Source: Blastocladiella emersonii ATCC 22665 (lineage: Eukaryota; Blastocladiomycota; Blastocladiomycetes; Blastocladiales; Blastocladiaceae). From it: a stretch of DNA of 64,000 bases. Position 1 is the stretch's first letter. Every line of letters begins with the position of its first letter. Below, piece after piece: positions 43,632 through 54,158 of the stretch. The stretch lies in assembly GCA_025594325.1 (NCBI GenBank), contig JANHCV010000013.1, forward strand, positions 1,116,001-1,180,000. The letters are read 5' to 3'. The notes under the pieces are model-generated. The model ran no database searches. It saw only the letters and a list, made by a program, of their open reading frames with translations, and had not been told where the DNA came from. A program made the translations under genes and the position numbers.

Positions 43632-44676
43632 TCACCGCTCCACTGGCGGCGGCTCCCTGCGCCGCACCAGCGGCAACCCATCCCCGCTCCCCGCGACGGG
43701 GCGGCTCCAGTCGAGGTACGTCCTGATCCCGTCGTCGGTCACCGCCGACGACGCGACCGACCGGATGCTCGACCGGGACCGGCCGGGGTAGATCCAGGAG
43801 CTGGTCGTATCCTGGCCGACGGACGACGTGCGCGTGCGGGTGCGGAACGAGGCGTTGTCGCTCATGCGCCACGTGGGGTAGTAGGGTTTCTCGTCGTCCA
43901 GCTCCCGTCTCGAGCGCTGGCGGCGGCGGTAGAACAGGTACGCGGCGATGGCGAGGATGAGCAACGCGGCGGCGCCGGCGGCGACGGGGATGAGCGGGAA
44001 ATTTGAGGTCGCGGCGGGTGGGTCGGTTGTTGAGAGGGGGAGGGGGGCGGGGCACGCGGTGGGCAGGGATTGGAGCGGCGAGTTGTGGTCGGCGAAGCAC
44101 GGGCCGGAGCGGTTGGTCGCGGGAGTGCAGGCGAAGCTGTTGCGCTCGGTGTTACCGGCGAGCAGAGTACAGTTGACGCTACGGGGTAGGCGTCAGCTGG
44201 AGGGGACGCGTGCGATGATGGAAGAGAGCACGGACATGGACAGCGGCAGGACCGGGAGCTCGCCGGACAGGTCGTTTGCGGAAAGATCCCTACATGGGTG
44301 CGTCAATCTCCGTTCGCGCGGAACACTGACCGAAACAACGCGTACAGTCGCTTGAGGCCGACGAGGTTCGCAATCGAGCGCGGGACCGATCCGTGCAGAC
44401 TGTTTTTGCGCAGGTCCAGCCCCTCGAGCGCGTCGAGCGAACCGAGCGACGCCGGGATGCTGCCCGTGAGCGTGCCGTTGGCGAGCTTTCTACTCGGGGC
44501 ACACCGCGAGTGAGCAACCGTCCATGAACGCGAGTCAGCAGCGAGGCGTACAGCTCGACAATCCGGCCGCCGCAACACTCAACCCCAGGCCACTCGCAGC
44601 AGTCCGTCCCCGTGGGCTTGGCGCCGGGTGCGAACTGCAGGTCGGTGGCGACTAGGCCGCAGTCGGCGGTAGGCAT
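43632..44676 (-). CDS. LRR transmembrane protein, four exons (LRR-TM2)
   Basis: Minus-strand exons 44676-44552 (125 nt), 44489-44346 (144 nt), 44289-44236 (54 nt), 44178-43632; phase-2 introns of 56-62 bp; 289 aa. Exon sizes match LRR-TM1 exactly except that the single 72-nt LRR exon is absent. Cap: TGTDCCEWPGVEC. LRRs: GSIPASLGSLDALEGLDL, GSVPRSIANLVGLKRL. Exon 4 encodes a second Cys cap, a membrane helix at about 169-190 (AAGAAALLILAIAAYLFY), RRRQRSRR and a Ser/Arg/Tyr tail. No signal peptide is visible. It lies 270 bp from, and divergent to, CLP1. A surface receptor-like role is inferred from architecture. Confidence 0.88.
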
Positions 44677-44946
44677 GGCGGCGGAGTGCGGCGAGTCCGG
44701 CAGCGGCGGCAGTGTTCCATGGAGTGCGTGGGTCGATGCATGTTGCTGCGAGAGGCGCAGAGCAGGGTCGGCAGACAGGGCACGCACCGGTTCAAAGGAA
44801 CGGAACGAGCGCCATCGACGCAGAGCGCCACAGCGGGCGCCGCTCACGTTCCCCACTTTTGAACGGCGCAACGTCGACGCGACCCGCTCTCTCAAACGAC
44901 GGCTGCTGCCCATGCATCTCTCCACCAGCTAACTTGCAGCAGCAAC

Positions 44947-46522
44947 ATGGCATCAACCTCATCCGCCAATGACCCGCTGCCGGCGCCCGTGTTCACGTCC
45001 GTGACCGTCCCCGCCATGTGCGAGGTGCGGCTGGACGTGCCGTTCGGCCACGTCGTGACGCTCAAGGTACCCGCACTACTTCTTGATCGATTCGATTCGC
45101 CTAGCCCTAACAGTGTGCGTGTAGTGCACGTCCGGCCTCGCCGAGATCCACGGCGCCGAACTCGCCGACCGCGTCAGCTACGACCTGCCGCCGGGCGCGC
45201 GCGTGAGCGTGTTCACGTACGCCGGGTGCACGCTCGACATTGCCTCCCCGCGCGCCCTGCCGCGCGCGTCGGGGGTCACCGTCTCCGCGGAACTCGACGC
45301 GACCGCGGCCGCCGTCGCCAAGTGGACGGTCCCGCCGCCCGTCCCGCAATCCCAGACCGTCGCGGTCGCGAACCTGCACGTCGCGCTCGAACGCGTGCGC
45401 GAGGCGCGCGGGATCGGCCCGCGCGTGATGGTGGTCGGGGCCGCGGATGCAGGCAAGTCGGCGACGGCGAAAACGCTGGCCAACTACGCGGTCAAGGTGG
45501 GCCGCGCGCCGCTGTTTGTCGACGTGAACCCCGAGTTCCCCTCGGTATCGATCCCGGGCACGCTCGCGGTGCACCCGCTCGCGGCGCCCATGGATATCGG
45601 GCTCGGCCACTCGTCGGCGTCCGCGGCAACCGTTGCGAGTGCCGTCGGCGCGGTCCCGCTGCTGTTCTGGTACGGCAGCGAGAGTCTGGTTGACCGGCAA
45701 GAGGGGCAGCCCGCCAAGCTCGGCGAGCGCGCCGACGTGTACCGCGCCGCGTGCCGAGCCGTCGCGGGCGCCGTCGAGGAGAAGTGCGCGGCGGACGCGG
45801 CGAGCCGCGCGGGCGGCGTGATTGTGGATACCCCCGGCGATCTGCCCGCGGGCGAGGTCGAGTTTCTTGTCAAGCTGTTCAAGAGTACGTTTTCCTCGCT
45901 ACTTCACCCGGCACCGCTCACGTCTGAGACATAATCGTGTAGTCGACATCGTGGTCCACCTGACCCCGACCGCGCCCGCCTCCCCCTTGACCCTCCCCTC
46001 CTCCTCCGCGCAACTCCTCGCGATCCCGCCCGTCCCCGGCGCCTCCCCGAAAGACCGCGCGTACCGCACGCGCCTGCGTCTGCAGGTGATCCGCGAGTAC
46101 TTTTACGGCCCGCACCCGGCGTCGCCGCGCCACGCGCTGACCCCGCACAACATCCAGGTCCCGCTGTCGATCCTGCGCGTCGCGCGGGTCGCGGGGGACG
46201 GTTTGGGGACGACGGCGGTGACCGAGGGCAGCAACGTCGTGCACAGCGTGCTCGCGCTCAGCGCGGTGCCTGACGCCGCGACGCCCGCGGTGCCGGTGGA
46301 TGCGCGGGAGGTGACGGGGATGCATGTGCTTGGGTTCGTCTACGTGTACGTTCTCCCTCTCCCTCGTCGCGACGGCGGATCAGACGCTGACATCTTGGGG
46401 GTGTGTGTAGGTCCGAGTTCCACGCGGCGCGCGGCAAGCTCGACCTACTCGTCCCGCTGCCCGGCCGCCTGCCGCGCAAGACGCTGGTCGCGGGCACCGT
46501 CAAGTGGATGGAGCTGTCCTAA
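44947..46522 (+). CDS. CLP1: Clp1-type polynucleotide kinase / mRNA 3'-end processing factor
   Basis: Exons 44947-45066, 45125-45884, 45943-46345, 46411-46522; short GTACG introns; 464 aa. The N-terminal beta domain (VPFGHVVTLKCTSGLAEIHG) is followed by a P-loop at residues 145-152 (GAADAGKS), PLFVDVNPEFPSVSIPGTLA and VDTPGDLP, then a C-terminal domain ending VAGTVKWMELS. Clp1 proteins belong to the cleavage factor that binds Pcf11 in pre-mRNA 3'-end formation; animal members phosphorylate RNA 5' hydroxyls, whereas the yeast member is reported inactive. The kinase-type P-loop is intact here, with Ala in place of the usual Pro-Thr (GPTDVGKS type). Length is normal. It is divergent with LRR-TM2 and followed 140 bp later by an F-box gene. 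Confidence 0.93.
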
Positions 46523-46526
46523 TAAA
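46521..46526 (+). terminator. AATAAA signal overlapping the CLP1 stop codon
   Basis: The stop TAA (46520-46522) runs straight into AATAAA. This is the canonical polyadenylation hexamer, leaving almost no 3' UTR before it. Confidence 0.5.
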
Positions 46527-46662
46527 ACGGAGATGCCTGTGCATGCATGATCACTCGTTCGCTGCCGATCGGTTGCGGCGGGGAACTCGTTTGGCGGAAA
46601 GCGCGACGCTCACACGCGGCCGGGCCCTTCCCCCCCTCCCCCCGTACCATGAATCAAACACC

Positions 46663-49152
46663 ATGCCCGGAAGCAGCAACCACTTGATGCAACCTGTCCA
46701 CGAGAACGGCACCGGCACCGGCACCAAGCCCGCGCGCGAGCCGCCGCCGCCGCCGCCGCACCCCGCTGTCGTGATCCCGAACGGCAACGGGACCGCCACC
46801 GCCAACGGGCTCGACCACGCGCGCAACCACAGCGGCAGCAGCGCCATGTCGCTCGACCCCTCGCCCACCTCCCTCGCCTCGCTCCCGCCCGAGCTCCTGC
46901 TGCAGATCGCGCGGCACCTTGCGTCCCTCTTCACCACCTTGCGCACCGCCAACTCGGCCGTGCTCCCGCTCGCCGCGACGTGCCGCGCCATGTACCGCCT
47001 GCTCACGCCCGTCCTGTGGGAGCGCCTCGCCCTGCTGACCCCGCACTTTGCGGCTGCCGCGTCGGGCAACCCGCGCGTCGCGGTGCGCGGCAACTTGGCG
47101 GTGCGGACCGACGGCGCCGTGGTGCTGGGGCGGGATGGGGATTCCCCCAAAATAGCGCCGGTCAGCTGGCTCAAGTCCCTGACGCTCGGCGACGCGGGGC
47201 CGAGCGACGGCGCGAACGTCGGCGTGCAGCCGACGTGGGGCACGCTCTCTTTGGGGGATCACCTCGCCGACGTGCCCTTGCTCGAGGGCGCCAACACCCA
47301 CTCGGTCCCGTCCGAAGACTCGAGCTGCTGCGACCACCCGTACGCGCTGTCGCCCGACGCCGAGGACCGCGCGCACGTCGCCTTCGCGTCGTTCGTCTCC
47401 CACGCGCTCCCCGTGCTCGGCGCGTGGCTCGAGGACTTGACGGTGCATATCCCGCCGCTGCTCCCCGTCGACGCCCTGTGGCGCGCGCTGCACGCGTCGG
47501 GCGTCGCGGCGACGCTGGCGAGTCTTGCCGTCCACGGGTGCACGCCGCGCCCGCTCGACCTGCGCGGCGTCACGCTGGCGCGCGCGGCGCGCGTCGTCCT
47601 CGCGATCGAGCCCGCGGACGCCGACGCGGCCGCCGTCGCGCTCGCGAGTCTCCCCCAGATACCGCGGTGCACGCACCTCGACCTGTGGCACTCGCTCGGC
47701 CTCGCGCCACGGGTCGCACGGCAACTCGGCGGGTTGGTCGGGTCGCTCCGCGCCCTGTACCTGTCGCTGACCGAGTCGGCCGTCGCGCCGTTCCACGCCG
47801 CGCTGGTCCCCGCGCTCAAGGACGCGGTGCAGCTGCGGGACTTGCGGCTGCAGCACGTCCTGCCCGAGTTCCTGCACCGCGTGCCCGCCGGGCTGGTCGG
47901 GGTGCGGAACCTCGTGTTCGAGTGCGAGAACGCGACCTCAGCCGACCTGCGCCGGTTTCTGTCGCCCGCGCGGTTCCCGAACCTGCGCCGCGTCGAGCTA
48001 AGGTTCTGTATGGCGCGCGGGTCGATCGAGGGGATCGCGCGGTTCACCGGGATCGAGGAGGTCACCCTGCTCGGGATGGAGGCGTGGGACGAGTTCGCGC
48101 TCCGCGGCGTCGTGGAAGATGACGAAGACGAGCTCGCCGACGCCGACGATCCGGCGGTGCACCCGCTCGCACACGAGTGCGGCGCCGAGGACGCGCAGCC
48201 GCGCACGCGGTGGCCCGCCGTGTTCCCCGCGGTCCGCCGCGTCACCGCGGATATCGAGGACCTCAAGTGGATCTTCACCAACGCCTCGCTCCCGTCCCTC
48301 GCCCGGGTTGACGTCGCGCGGCTCATGGTCGCGACCGAGTTCGCCTTCGCCACGCTCCAGCGGTTCCCGAATTTCGCGCACCGCGTGCGGACCCTCGCCA
48401 TGCACCCGGTCCTCGCGGAATCGACCGCCGCGTTCCCGCTCGCCCCGTCGCCACCCCTCGCGGGACTCGAACAACTCTTCGTGCACCCGGACCAGCTCGC
48501 CGGCGTTCCCGCCTCGTGCCTCCCGCGCCTCCGCGCACTCACGCTGCTTGGGACCAAACCCGCCGACGCGTCACGTAACCTGGTCCTCGCCCCGCTCCCC
48601 TCTGACGCGCCAACTTTGTCCAACCTCGCGCGCCTCGAGCTCGCCGCGTGGACGGAAAGCGGCGCGGACCTCGCCGTCGTCGAGCCCGCGGGGGCGGCGG
48701 GGTTCGTCGCGGACGTGTTTGGCCCACGCCCAAAATTCCCGGGGCTGCAGCGGCTCGAGGTGCGCGCGAAACCCGTCGTGCTCCTGGTCGCGGGCGCGGC
48801 GCGGTTCGACGTCGCGTGGAAGAACGGCGAGGCCCCCGCGAGGCGGGCGTGGGCCGCGTTTGCCGACGCGGTGCGGGTGCGGCTGACGGGCGCGGCAGCG
48901 GCGGTGGGCGGCGAGGCGGCGCGGGCGCGGGCGCGGGCGCGGGTCGAGGTGCATGTCCGTGTCGACGCGGAGGAGGCAGACGAGGTGGAGGAGGCCGGCG
49001 AGTGTCTCGCGCCGCTCGTCGCCGCGCTCACGCGCACGGTGCGGCCGGCGCAGGTCACGGTCGCGGGCGGAAGTGGAGTGGTGACCGAGGTCGTGGTGCG
49101 GCGGATCGCGCGCGAGGTCAGCGACGGGGTGACGGTCGTGCAGGTCGAGTGA
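46663..49152 (+). CDS. F-box protein with LRR-like C-terminus
   Basis: Single exon, 829 aa from the ATG at 46663 (MPGSSNHLMQ); the frame is open upstream but overlaps the CLP1 3' end. Residues 71-125 form a canonical F-box (LASLPPELLLQIARHL ... LAATCRAMYRLLTPVLWERL). Irregular LRR-like segments follow (CTHLDLWHSLG, SLRALYLSLTES, FPNLRRVELRFC, LEQLFVHPDQL, LQRLEVRA). F-box proteins bind Skp1 and present substrates to SCF ubiquitin ligases, and the LRRs would be the substrate side. The N-terminus is low complexity with Gly-Thr and Pro runs. Codon bias is stronger than in the FBL genes, consistent with a long-resident gene. Confidence 0.85.
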   Translation: MPGSSNHLMQPVHENGTGTGTKPAREPPPPPPHPAVVIPNGNGTATANGLDHARNHSGSSAMSLDPSPTSLASLPPELLLQIARHLASLFTTLRTANSAVLPLAATCRAMYRLLTPVLWERLALLTPHFAAAASGNPRVAVRGNLAVRTDGAVVLGRDGDSPKIAPVSWLKSLTLGDAGPSDGANVGVQPTWGTLSLGDHLADVPLLEGANTHSVPSEDSSCCDHPYALSPDAEDRAHVAFASFVSHALPVLGAWLEDLTVHIPPLLPVDALWRALHASGVAATLASLAVHGCTPRPLDLRGVTLARAARVVLAIEPADADAAAVALASLPQIPRCTHLDLWHSLGLAPRVARQLGGLVGSLRALYLSLTESAVAPFHAALVPALKDAVQLRDLRLQHVLPEFLHRVPAGLVGVRNLVFECENATSADLRRFLSPARFPNLRRVELRFCMARGSIEGIARFTGIEEVTLLGMEAWDEFALRGVVEDDEDELADADDPAVHPLAHECGAEDAQPRTRWPAVFPAVRRVTADIEDLKWIFTNASLPSLARVDVARLMVATEFAFATLQRFPNFAHRVRTLAMHPVLAESTAAFPLAPSPPLAGLEQLFVHPDQLAGVPASCLPRLRALTLLGTKPADASRNLVLAPLPSDAPTLSNLARLELAAWTESGADLAVVEPAGAAGFVADVFGPRPKFPGLQRLEVRAKPVVLLVAGAARFDVAWKNGEAPARRAWAAFADAVRVRLTGAAAAVGGEAARARARARVEVHVRVDAEEADEVEEAGECLAPLVAALTRTVRPAQVTVAGGSGVVTEVVVRRIAREVSDGVTVVQVE

Positions 49153-49690
49153 TTGGGGGCGGAATTGGGCCGCCGAGTGCGGATGTGTGAGTGATATATA
49201 AACCAACGTTTCTCGTTGCCTTGCAGGAGTGCGAGCATCCGGACGCGACAGCCGCGCGATGCGAATGGGCGCTCGAGTTGATGAATTGCGATGGCGGGAC
49301 GCGGCGATGAGCGAGCGAGCGGAAGTCGTGAAGAAAAAGTGTCTCGCGCGGACCACGTGAGATCGAAAACGCGTCTCGCACCCAGCGCGGCGGCGGCGCG
49401 CTCGCTGGGCCACCGTGGCCCGGCACGTTGCGTGGCGCAGTCCACGCGGTGAATCGATGAGTCGCGCGGGCAGGACACGGGTTTGAGCGATCCTGATCCT
49501 GATCCTGAGAAGGCGGACCGCCGTTCAAACGGTGTCTCGCGCAAAACACGTGGCGACGCGATGCGAGGTGGATCACATGTAGTGCGTTCTTCCCCTGCCC
49601 GCGGATATCAGTGCTGCAGATGGTTCGATCGGTTCTCGCGCTTTTGAAACAAGAACAGCAGTATGTTGTGCTTCCTCAAATTCGCATACA
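49153..49690. other. Convergent region with two E-box clusters
   Basis: Lies between the 3' ends of the F-box and forkhead genes. It has a TATATAAA box (49194-49201), an inverted composite site at 49354-49378, and GTCTCGCGCAAAACACGTGG near 49532. Promoter-like elements with no gene visible here suggest an unannotated transcript or a dispersed repeat. Confidence 0.45.
49354..49378 (-). promoter_or_regulatory. Composite site (inverted)
   Basis: CACGTG, AGATCGAA, AACGCGTCTC: 18-bp register, as in the long-form sites. Confidence 0.55.
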
Positions 49691-51177
49691 TCAGGTTTGG
49701 CGCTGGCGGCGCCGCTTCGCGGGCCGTTTGGGAAGCGGACTTGATTCACCCGGGCTCTCGGATGATGAAGGTAGGGACCGTTCCTGCGAGTCTGGGGCGT
49801 CGGCGGCGGCAGTGTGCACAAGTCCCAAGCCCCGTCGGATCTCGTAAACTTTGTTCCCGATTGATTTCTGGAATGAGAGCAGGCGAGAAGGGATTGATTA
49901 GCTGCGACCACAACTGCCAGTTGAAAGATGAGAACACGTACCTTGAGTTTTGCCGTCTCCGCAAACAAGAAGTAAAGGTGCCGCTGCGTAACCCACTCAA
50001 AAGCCTCCTGGGTCGTCATGACGCGGCCCGGCGCGGATGCGAACGCAGCGTCCGCCAGCTGCGGGCACTTGAGAGATGGTCGCGCGTGGGTCGTGCCAGT
50101 GGCGGGATCCGTTGCGGTGACAACGTTTGTGGACCAGGAGAGAGTGGAAGAAACCAGTTCCTCGAGCTGCATGGAGCTGCTGTTGCCAGGAACGCGGGAG
50201 AGCACCTGCACAAGATGGGCCTCCAAGACTGTCCACTGGCCAGCCCTGGTGACGTTGCCGGTTTGGAGCCGCGTAAACCCATCATTACGTAGTAACGTGT
50301 TCCTAAACTGACACTTGCGTGACGCACAGCCGGCAAGTGGCGAGTGTCAGAACGACGACGATAGGAAGTGGGGGGCACACGTTGGCGGATGACGAACCTT
50401 TTCGAGCTGAATCTGCTCCTTGGCCATGGCGCCAAAGAATGGGTAGCGCTCCGCAAGCCAAGAAAGCATTTGAGCGATCGTCAAAGTCCGATTTGGGTGC
50501 GAGGCCAGTGCCAGGCACATGAGCTGCGATATGGTCAGGTTGGGTCGCGTGCTGGGCACGGTACCACCCCCAGTCATCGACCCCGCGCCCGCTGACAATG
50601 GAAAAGCCGGCGGAAGGCTGCGTGGCGACGCGACCGGCGGTGATTCCCACGATTCGGTCCGCTGATCTTGAGGCGCTAGAGAAGGCGCTTGACCGGAAAA
50701 ATGCAGGCAGGGCGGTGGCGGTGGTGCGAAGCTCGAGCGGGCCGCGGTTGAGGGAGGAAGTCGAGTTGGGACTTCCTCAAACGCTGGTAGAATGGGCATC
50801 GCTGGAACCGAAGCAACAGGCACCACTTTAAATGGTGAAGGGAAAGCGAGATCGGAGCAGCAACCCGCGCGACGCGACGGCGTGGCTCCGCTTCCCGTCA
50901 TGCCATGCGAAGGGGACAGCGGCTGAACAGAGGTTTCCGAGCCCAGCCAAGCAAGCGCATGATTGCTTTCATGAGAAAAGCCGAAGAACTCGCTGATGCC
51001 GGCCGGCGGAGAGTTACACTCGGGAAGCGAGAGGCTGGAAAGCGAGAGGTCGGGAGGCGTCGGCGGGGAAGGCCGCGCGAGGCGGTCGGGCTGACCTAAA
51101 TGCAGCGCCGAATGCGGTAGCTCAGCGGTATTGCTTGACCGCTCAAGCGCCGAGTCAGTTGCATGTAGTGATTCCAT
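49691..51177 (-). CDS. Divergent forkhead-domain transcription factor
   Basis: Minus-strand exons 51177-50398, 50313-49942, 49867-49691; introns of 84 and 74 bp, phase 0; 442 aa. Residues 1-210 are Ser/Pro-rich. The winged helix spans about 213-290: PNLTISQLMCLALASHPNRT, LTIAQMLSWLAERYPFF, then across the first intron EKCQFRNTLLRNDGFTRL, and GQWTVLEAH as the wing. The C-terminus ends in a basic cluster (KRPAKRRRQRQ), a likely nuclear signal. Start chosen at 51177 because the open frame further upstream runs through an ACGCGT-rich promoter block (51308-51332). In helix 3 the usual RHNLSLN reads RNTLLRN, so the normally invariant DNA-contacting His is replaced by Asn. Confidence 0.82.
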
Positions 51178-51639
51178 TAGTTTGCGTTCGAGGTGAATGG
51201 ATGTGAGAGAGAGCGATATTCTCAGCAGTAGGCTGAGTTTCTGTGGAGCTGAATTCGCGCTCAAGCTGGGCCATTTGGCACGCCTGACTTTTCTGCCACT
51301 CCCATCAACACGCGTCGCGACGCGTCTCGGTCGAGCTCGAATTATCTTCTCCTCAATTTTCTCCAAATCCTCTTAATAAATCTACCCTCTAACTCTATGC
51401 AACTCAACTAAAATCGTCTGGGGCACAGTTTGACGTCGGAATACTCTCCGTGTACCTGACCTCTCACTCTTCCCGCTCCTCCCGCGGCCACTGTGCATAT
51501 CCTCTACATTTCCTCCGTCCTTCATGTCCTACGTGGGCATCCACACGCTTCCCTGACGCTTTGATTTAATTCACCGCTTGCGCGTATTGTGTCTCGCGTT
51601 TTTTGTCTCGCGTCCCTTGTCTCGCACTCGTTGCGTGCG
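51178..51639. other. Forkhead upstream region and Helitron remnant edge
   Basis: Contains ACGCGTCGCGACGCGTCTCGG (two overlapping MluI-type boxes, no E-box) at 51308-51328, an AT-rich pyrimidine stretch at 51360-51560, then repeated GTCTCGC words at 51591-51630. Confidence 0.45.
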
Positions 51640-53270
51640 CGAGACACATCGCGTCTCTTGGTACAAGTTCCGCGGCACCCATGCTGCAGTCGGCAAGCTC
51701 GTCGTCGCGATGCGCGCGGCCAAGGTCGTTCCCGTGCCGCTGCTCAACAAGCAGGTCAGCCAGTCGTCCGATATCGGCAGCACCGAGTCGCGCGCCATGA
51801 TCTCCATGATCCTGTTCAAGCCGTTCCGCGCCATCAACGAGGTGGCTCCGGCTCGCGGCGAGACGTGGTCGCAGACGCTCGATCTCTTCAAAAGCACGCT
51901 CAAGCAGGGCAGCGACCGGCTCCAGTGGATCAACAACTTCCGCGACTACGTGAACGCGTCGCCCGGCAAGTTCATCGCCGATTCCGAGGCCGACAATAGC
52001 GCGACGCCCGAGCAGGTCGACCTTTGACGCGCCGGCGGTACTGGCATGGGTAACGACGACGAGGCTGATGGTGAGATCATGCCCGTCGGCATTGCGCAAG
52101 GAGCTCACGGCAACGACGCTTTCCTGCACGAGATCCTCTCGATCATCTCCCAGAACGACCAGCACGCGGCCATGCTCCTCATGTCGGCAGTACACTACGG
52201 ACTGCTCTCAAACTCGAACGCGCCCGTGCCTGCTCTGCCACTCGAGCTTCGCCAGCAGCTGCTCAAGGTCGACTCGGATCCGGCATGGTTCGCGCAACTC
52301 GCTAACTACGCGGATCTGGCCAGGAAGGCCGACGAGGATGCCCGTGGGTTCGCTCGGCGGAGCCACCTCGCGCTCGACTCGTTCAAGCAGACGGCGGTGT
52401 CGCACCGCCAGCCGTCCGGGTGCAGCTCGCGCGACAGGAGCAACTCGCTCCGTACCTTCAAGGGCTCAACGTCGAGCAGCGCCGCGTCGTCGAGCACGTC
52501 GAGTCGACGCTCGATGCCATCAAGCGCCGCAACGCTGACATCGAGCAGCTCCTCATGCTCGTCCACGGCGAGGCGGGCACGGGCAAGAGTCGCGTCATTA
52601 ACTCGATCCGCGACATGTTCGTCGCCAAGGGCAGCAGTTTGTGGCTCAAGATCTGCGCGCCTACCGGCGTAGCCGCGGCGCCCATTGGCGGCTCCACGAT
52701 CCACGCCATGTGCGGTATCGGCACCGTCGTCTCGGCGACCAAGCCGATGAACGACAAAGCCAAGGCCAAGCTCGAGGGCTCGTTCCGCTCCGTCAAGTTT
52801 GTCCTTATCCACGAGATCTCCATGGTAGGCGCCAAGCTGTTCGCCACAATGCACTTGCGCTTCGACGCGCTATACCCGAGCCGCGACCATCGTCCGTTTG
52901 GCGGCCTGCACGTCCTCGCGTTTGGCGACTTTTTCCAGTTCGAGCCCGTCATGGCCCGCTCGCTCACGGTTCCATCTGAGCAGCCGGTCGAACGCGCACC
53001 CGAACCCAAGGTGGATGCAGCTCATGATGGCGACTCGATGCAGGTCGACGGCGAGCCTCAGCAGCAGCAGCAGCAGAAGAAGCGCGCGTCCAAGCGCAAG
53101 GAGCGGCCAGCGGTCAGCAGAACTCGAACTGACGCAAACATTGGTCGCGATCAGTGGCTCGCCTTCAACTCGGTCTTCTTCCTCGTGCAGCAGATGCGGC
53201 AGTCGGGCGACGCGAGCTTCCTCACCGTGCTCCAGGACCTGCGCAACTTGCATCGTCTCGCAGCGCGTGA
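51640..53270 (+). pseudogene. Helitron-type PIF1-like helicase remnant
   Basis: Begins without a start codon: MILFKPFRAINEV and GETWSQTLDLFKSTL are the linker typical of fungal Helitron RepHel proteins before the helicase. The PIF1-like core follows: QRRVVEHVESTL, Walker A HGEAGTGKS, ICAPTGVAAAPIGGSTIHAM, Walker B region VLIHEISMVGAKLF, GDFFQFEPV and QQMRQSGDASFLTVLQDLR. Lesions: TGA at 52025-52027, a one-base shift at the GGG run 52418-52420, and loss of everything after about 53270. In Walker B the usual acidic pair is His-Glu (CAC for GAC), which would inactivate ATP hydrolysis. A Gln run (about 53060) is present. No Rep domain or Helitron terminus is in view. Confidence 0.75.
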
Positions 53271-54158
53271 TCGAGTACCTCGGCTCGCGGCGGCGGGGTG
53301 GCCCTGGACGGCGTCGTTCGGCTTGTTGTTGGCGACGTCCTTCACGAGAGCCCGCAGCTTCTTGGCGACGACCTTGGCGCGCTACATGTTTGCAAGAGCG
53401 GGAACGCGTCAGTTACAAGGAACCCTTGAGTTCCGCGTCACACCATACCTTGATCCGGCGACTAGCGCGACGCGAAGCACGCAGACCCACGGCCTTCTTT
53501 GCAGGGTCGGACGCCAAACCAAAATGGCGGTCCACGTAATGCCCGACCTGGTGCGCGTGCGCCGGGTCCACCGCTTGGCCAGCCGTGACCTTATCGATGA
53601 GCTGGTGCTCAAAATCCTCGAGCTCCTTGCGGTTCATCGCGTCGGGCGACGTAGCCGAGAAACGCTCGTCGAGCATCGTAGCTGCAGCGGCCTGGTTGAC
53701 TTGGCGCTAGCGCAGGGCGGATGGTCAGTTGCACTCCAGGTTCACTGAGAGAAGGACGAATGCGCACATAAAGCTCAGGGCGCCGCTTGCGTTTCTTAGG
53801 GGCCGGCATGAGCAACGCAGAAGCACACACAGCTGTTTCGTCCTTGTCGCGCTGGCGTTTCTGCAACGCCTTGAGTTACATGATGTGCGGCACCAAACCT
53901 TCCGTCAGCAACACGCAATCGCAGGCCGGGCTACGCTCGATACCGCGAGAACACGCGTACCCGCTGGTTCACCTCGTCGTCGAGGCGCTTCTCGAGCGCG
54001 TCAACGCGCTCTACGACTGGCGCTAGCGCCTCTTTGACGGCCTTGTCGACGCGGCCCTGGACGGCCTCGCCAAGCGACGGCACTTCATCAATCACCGAAT
54101 CAAGCTCCTCAACCGTGAGGTTTTTGAGTGTCTTCTTGCTCCTGCTCTTGTCCTTCAT
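53151..54158 (-). CDS. Four-exon basic protein, divergent to the transposase
   Basis: Minus-strand exons 54158-53961, 53869-53735, 53691-53449, 53381-53151; introns of 91, 43 and 67 bp, all phase 0; 268 aa. Residues 1-66 are charged and coiled-coil-like (NLTVEELDSVIDEVPSLGEA, VERVDALEKRLDDEVNQR). A nuclear-type basic motif follows (PAPKKRKRRPE), then a conserved-looking block (MNRKELEDFEHQLIDKV, HAHQVGHYVDRHFGL) and basic KVVAKKLRALVKDV. The last 40 residues are antisense to the Helitron helicase remnant and may not be original, so the gene probably lost its true end at that junction. It starts 243 bp from the transposase, head to head. I do not recognise it; an accessory transposon protein is one option. 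Confidence 0.55.
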
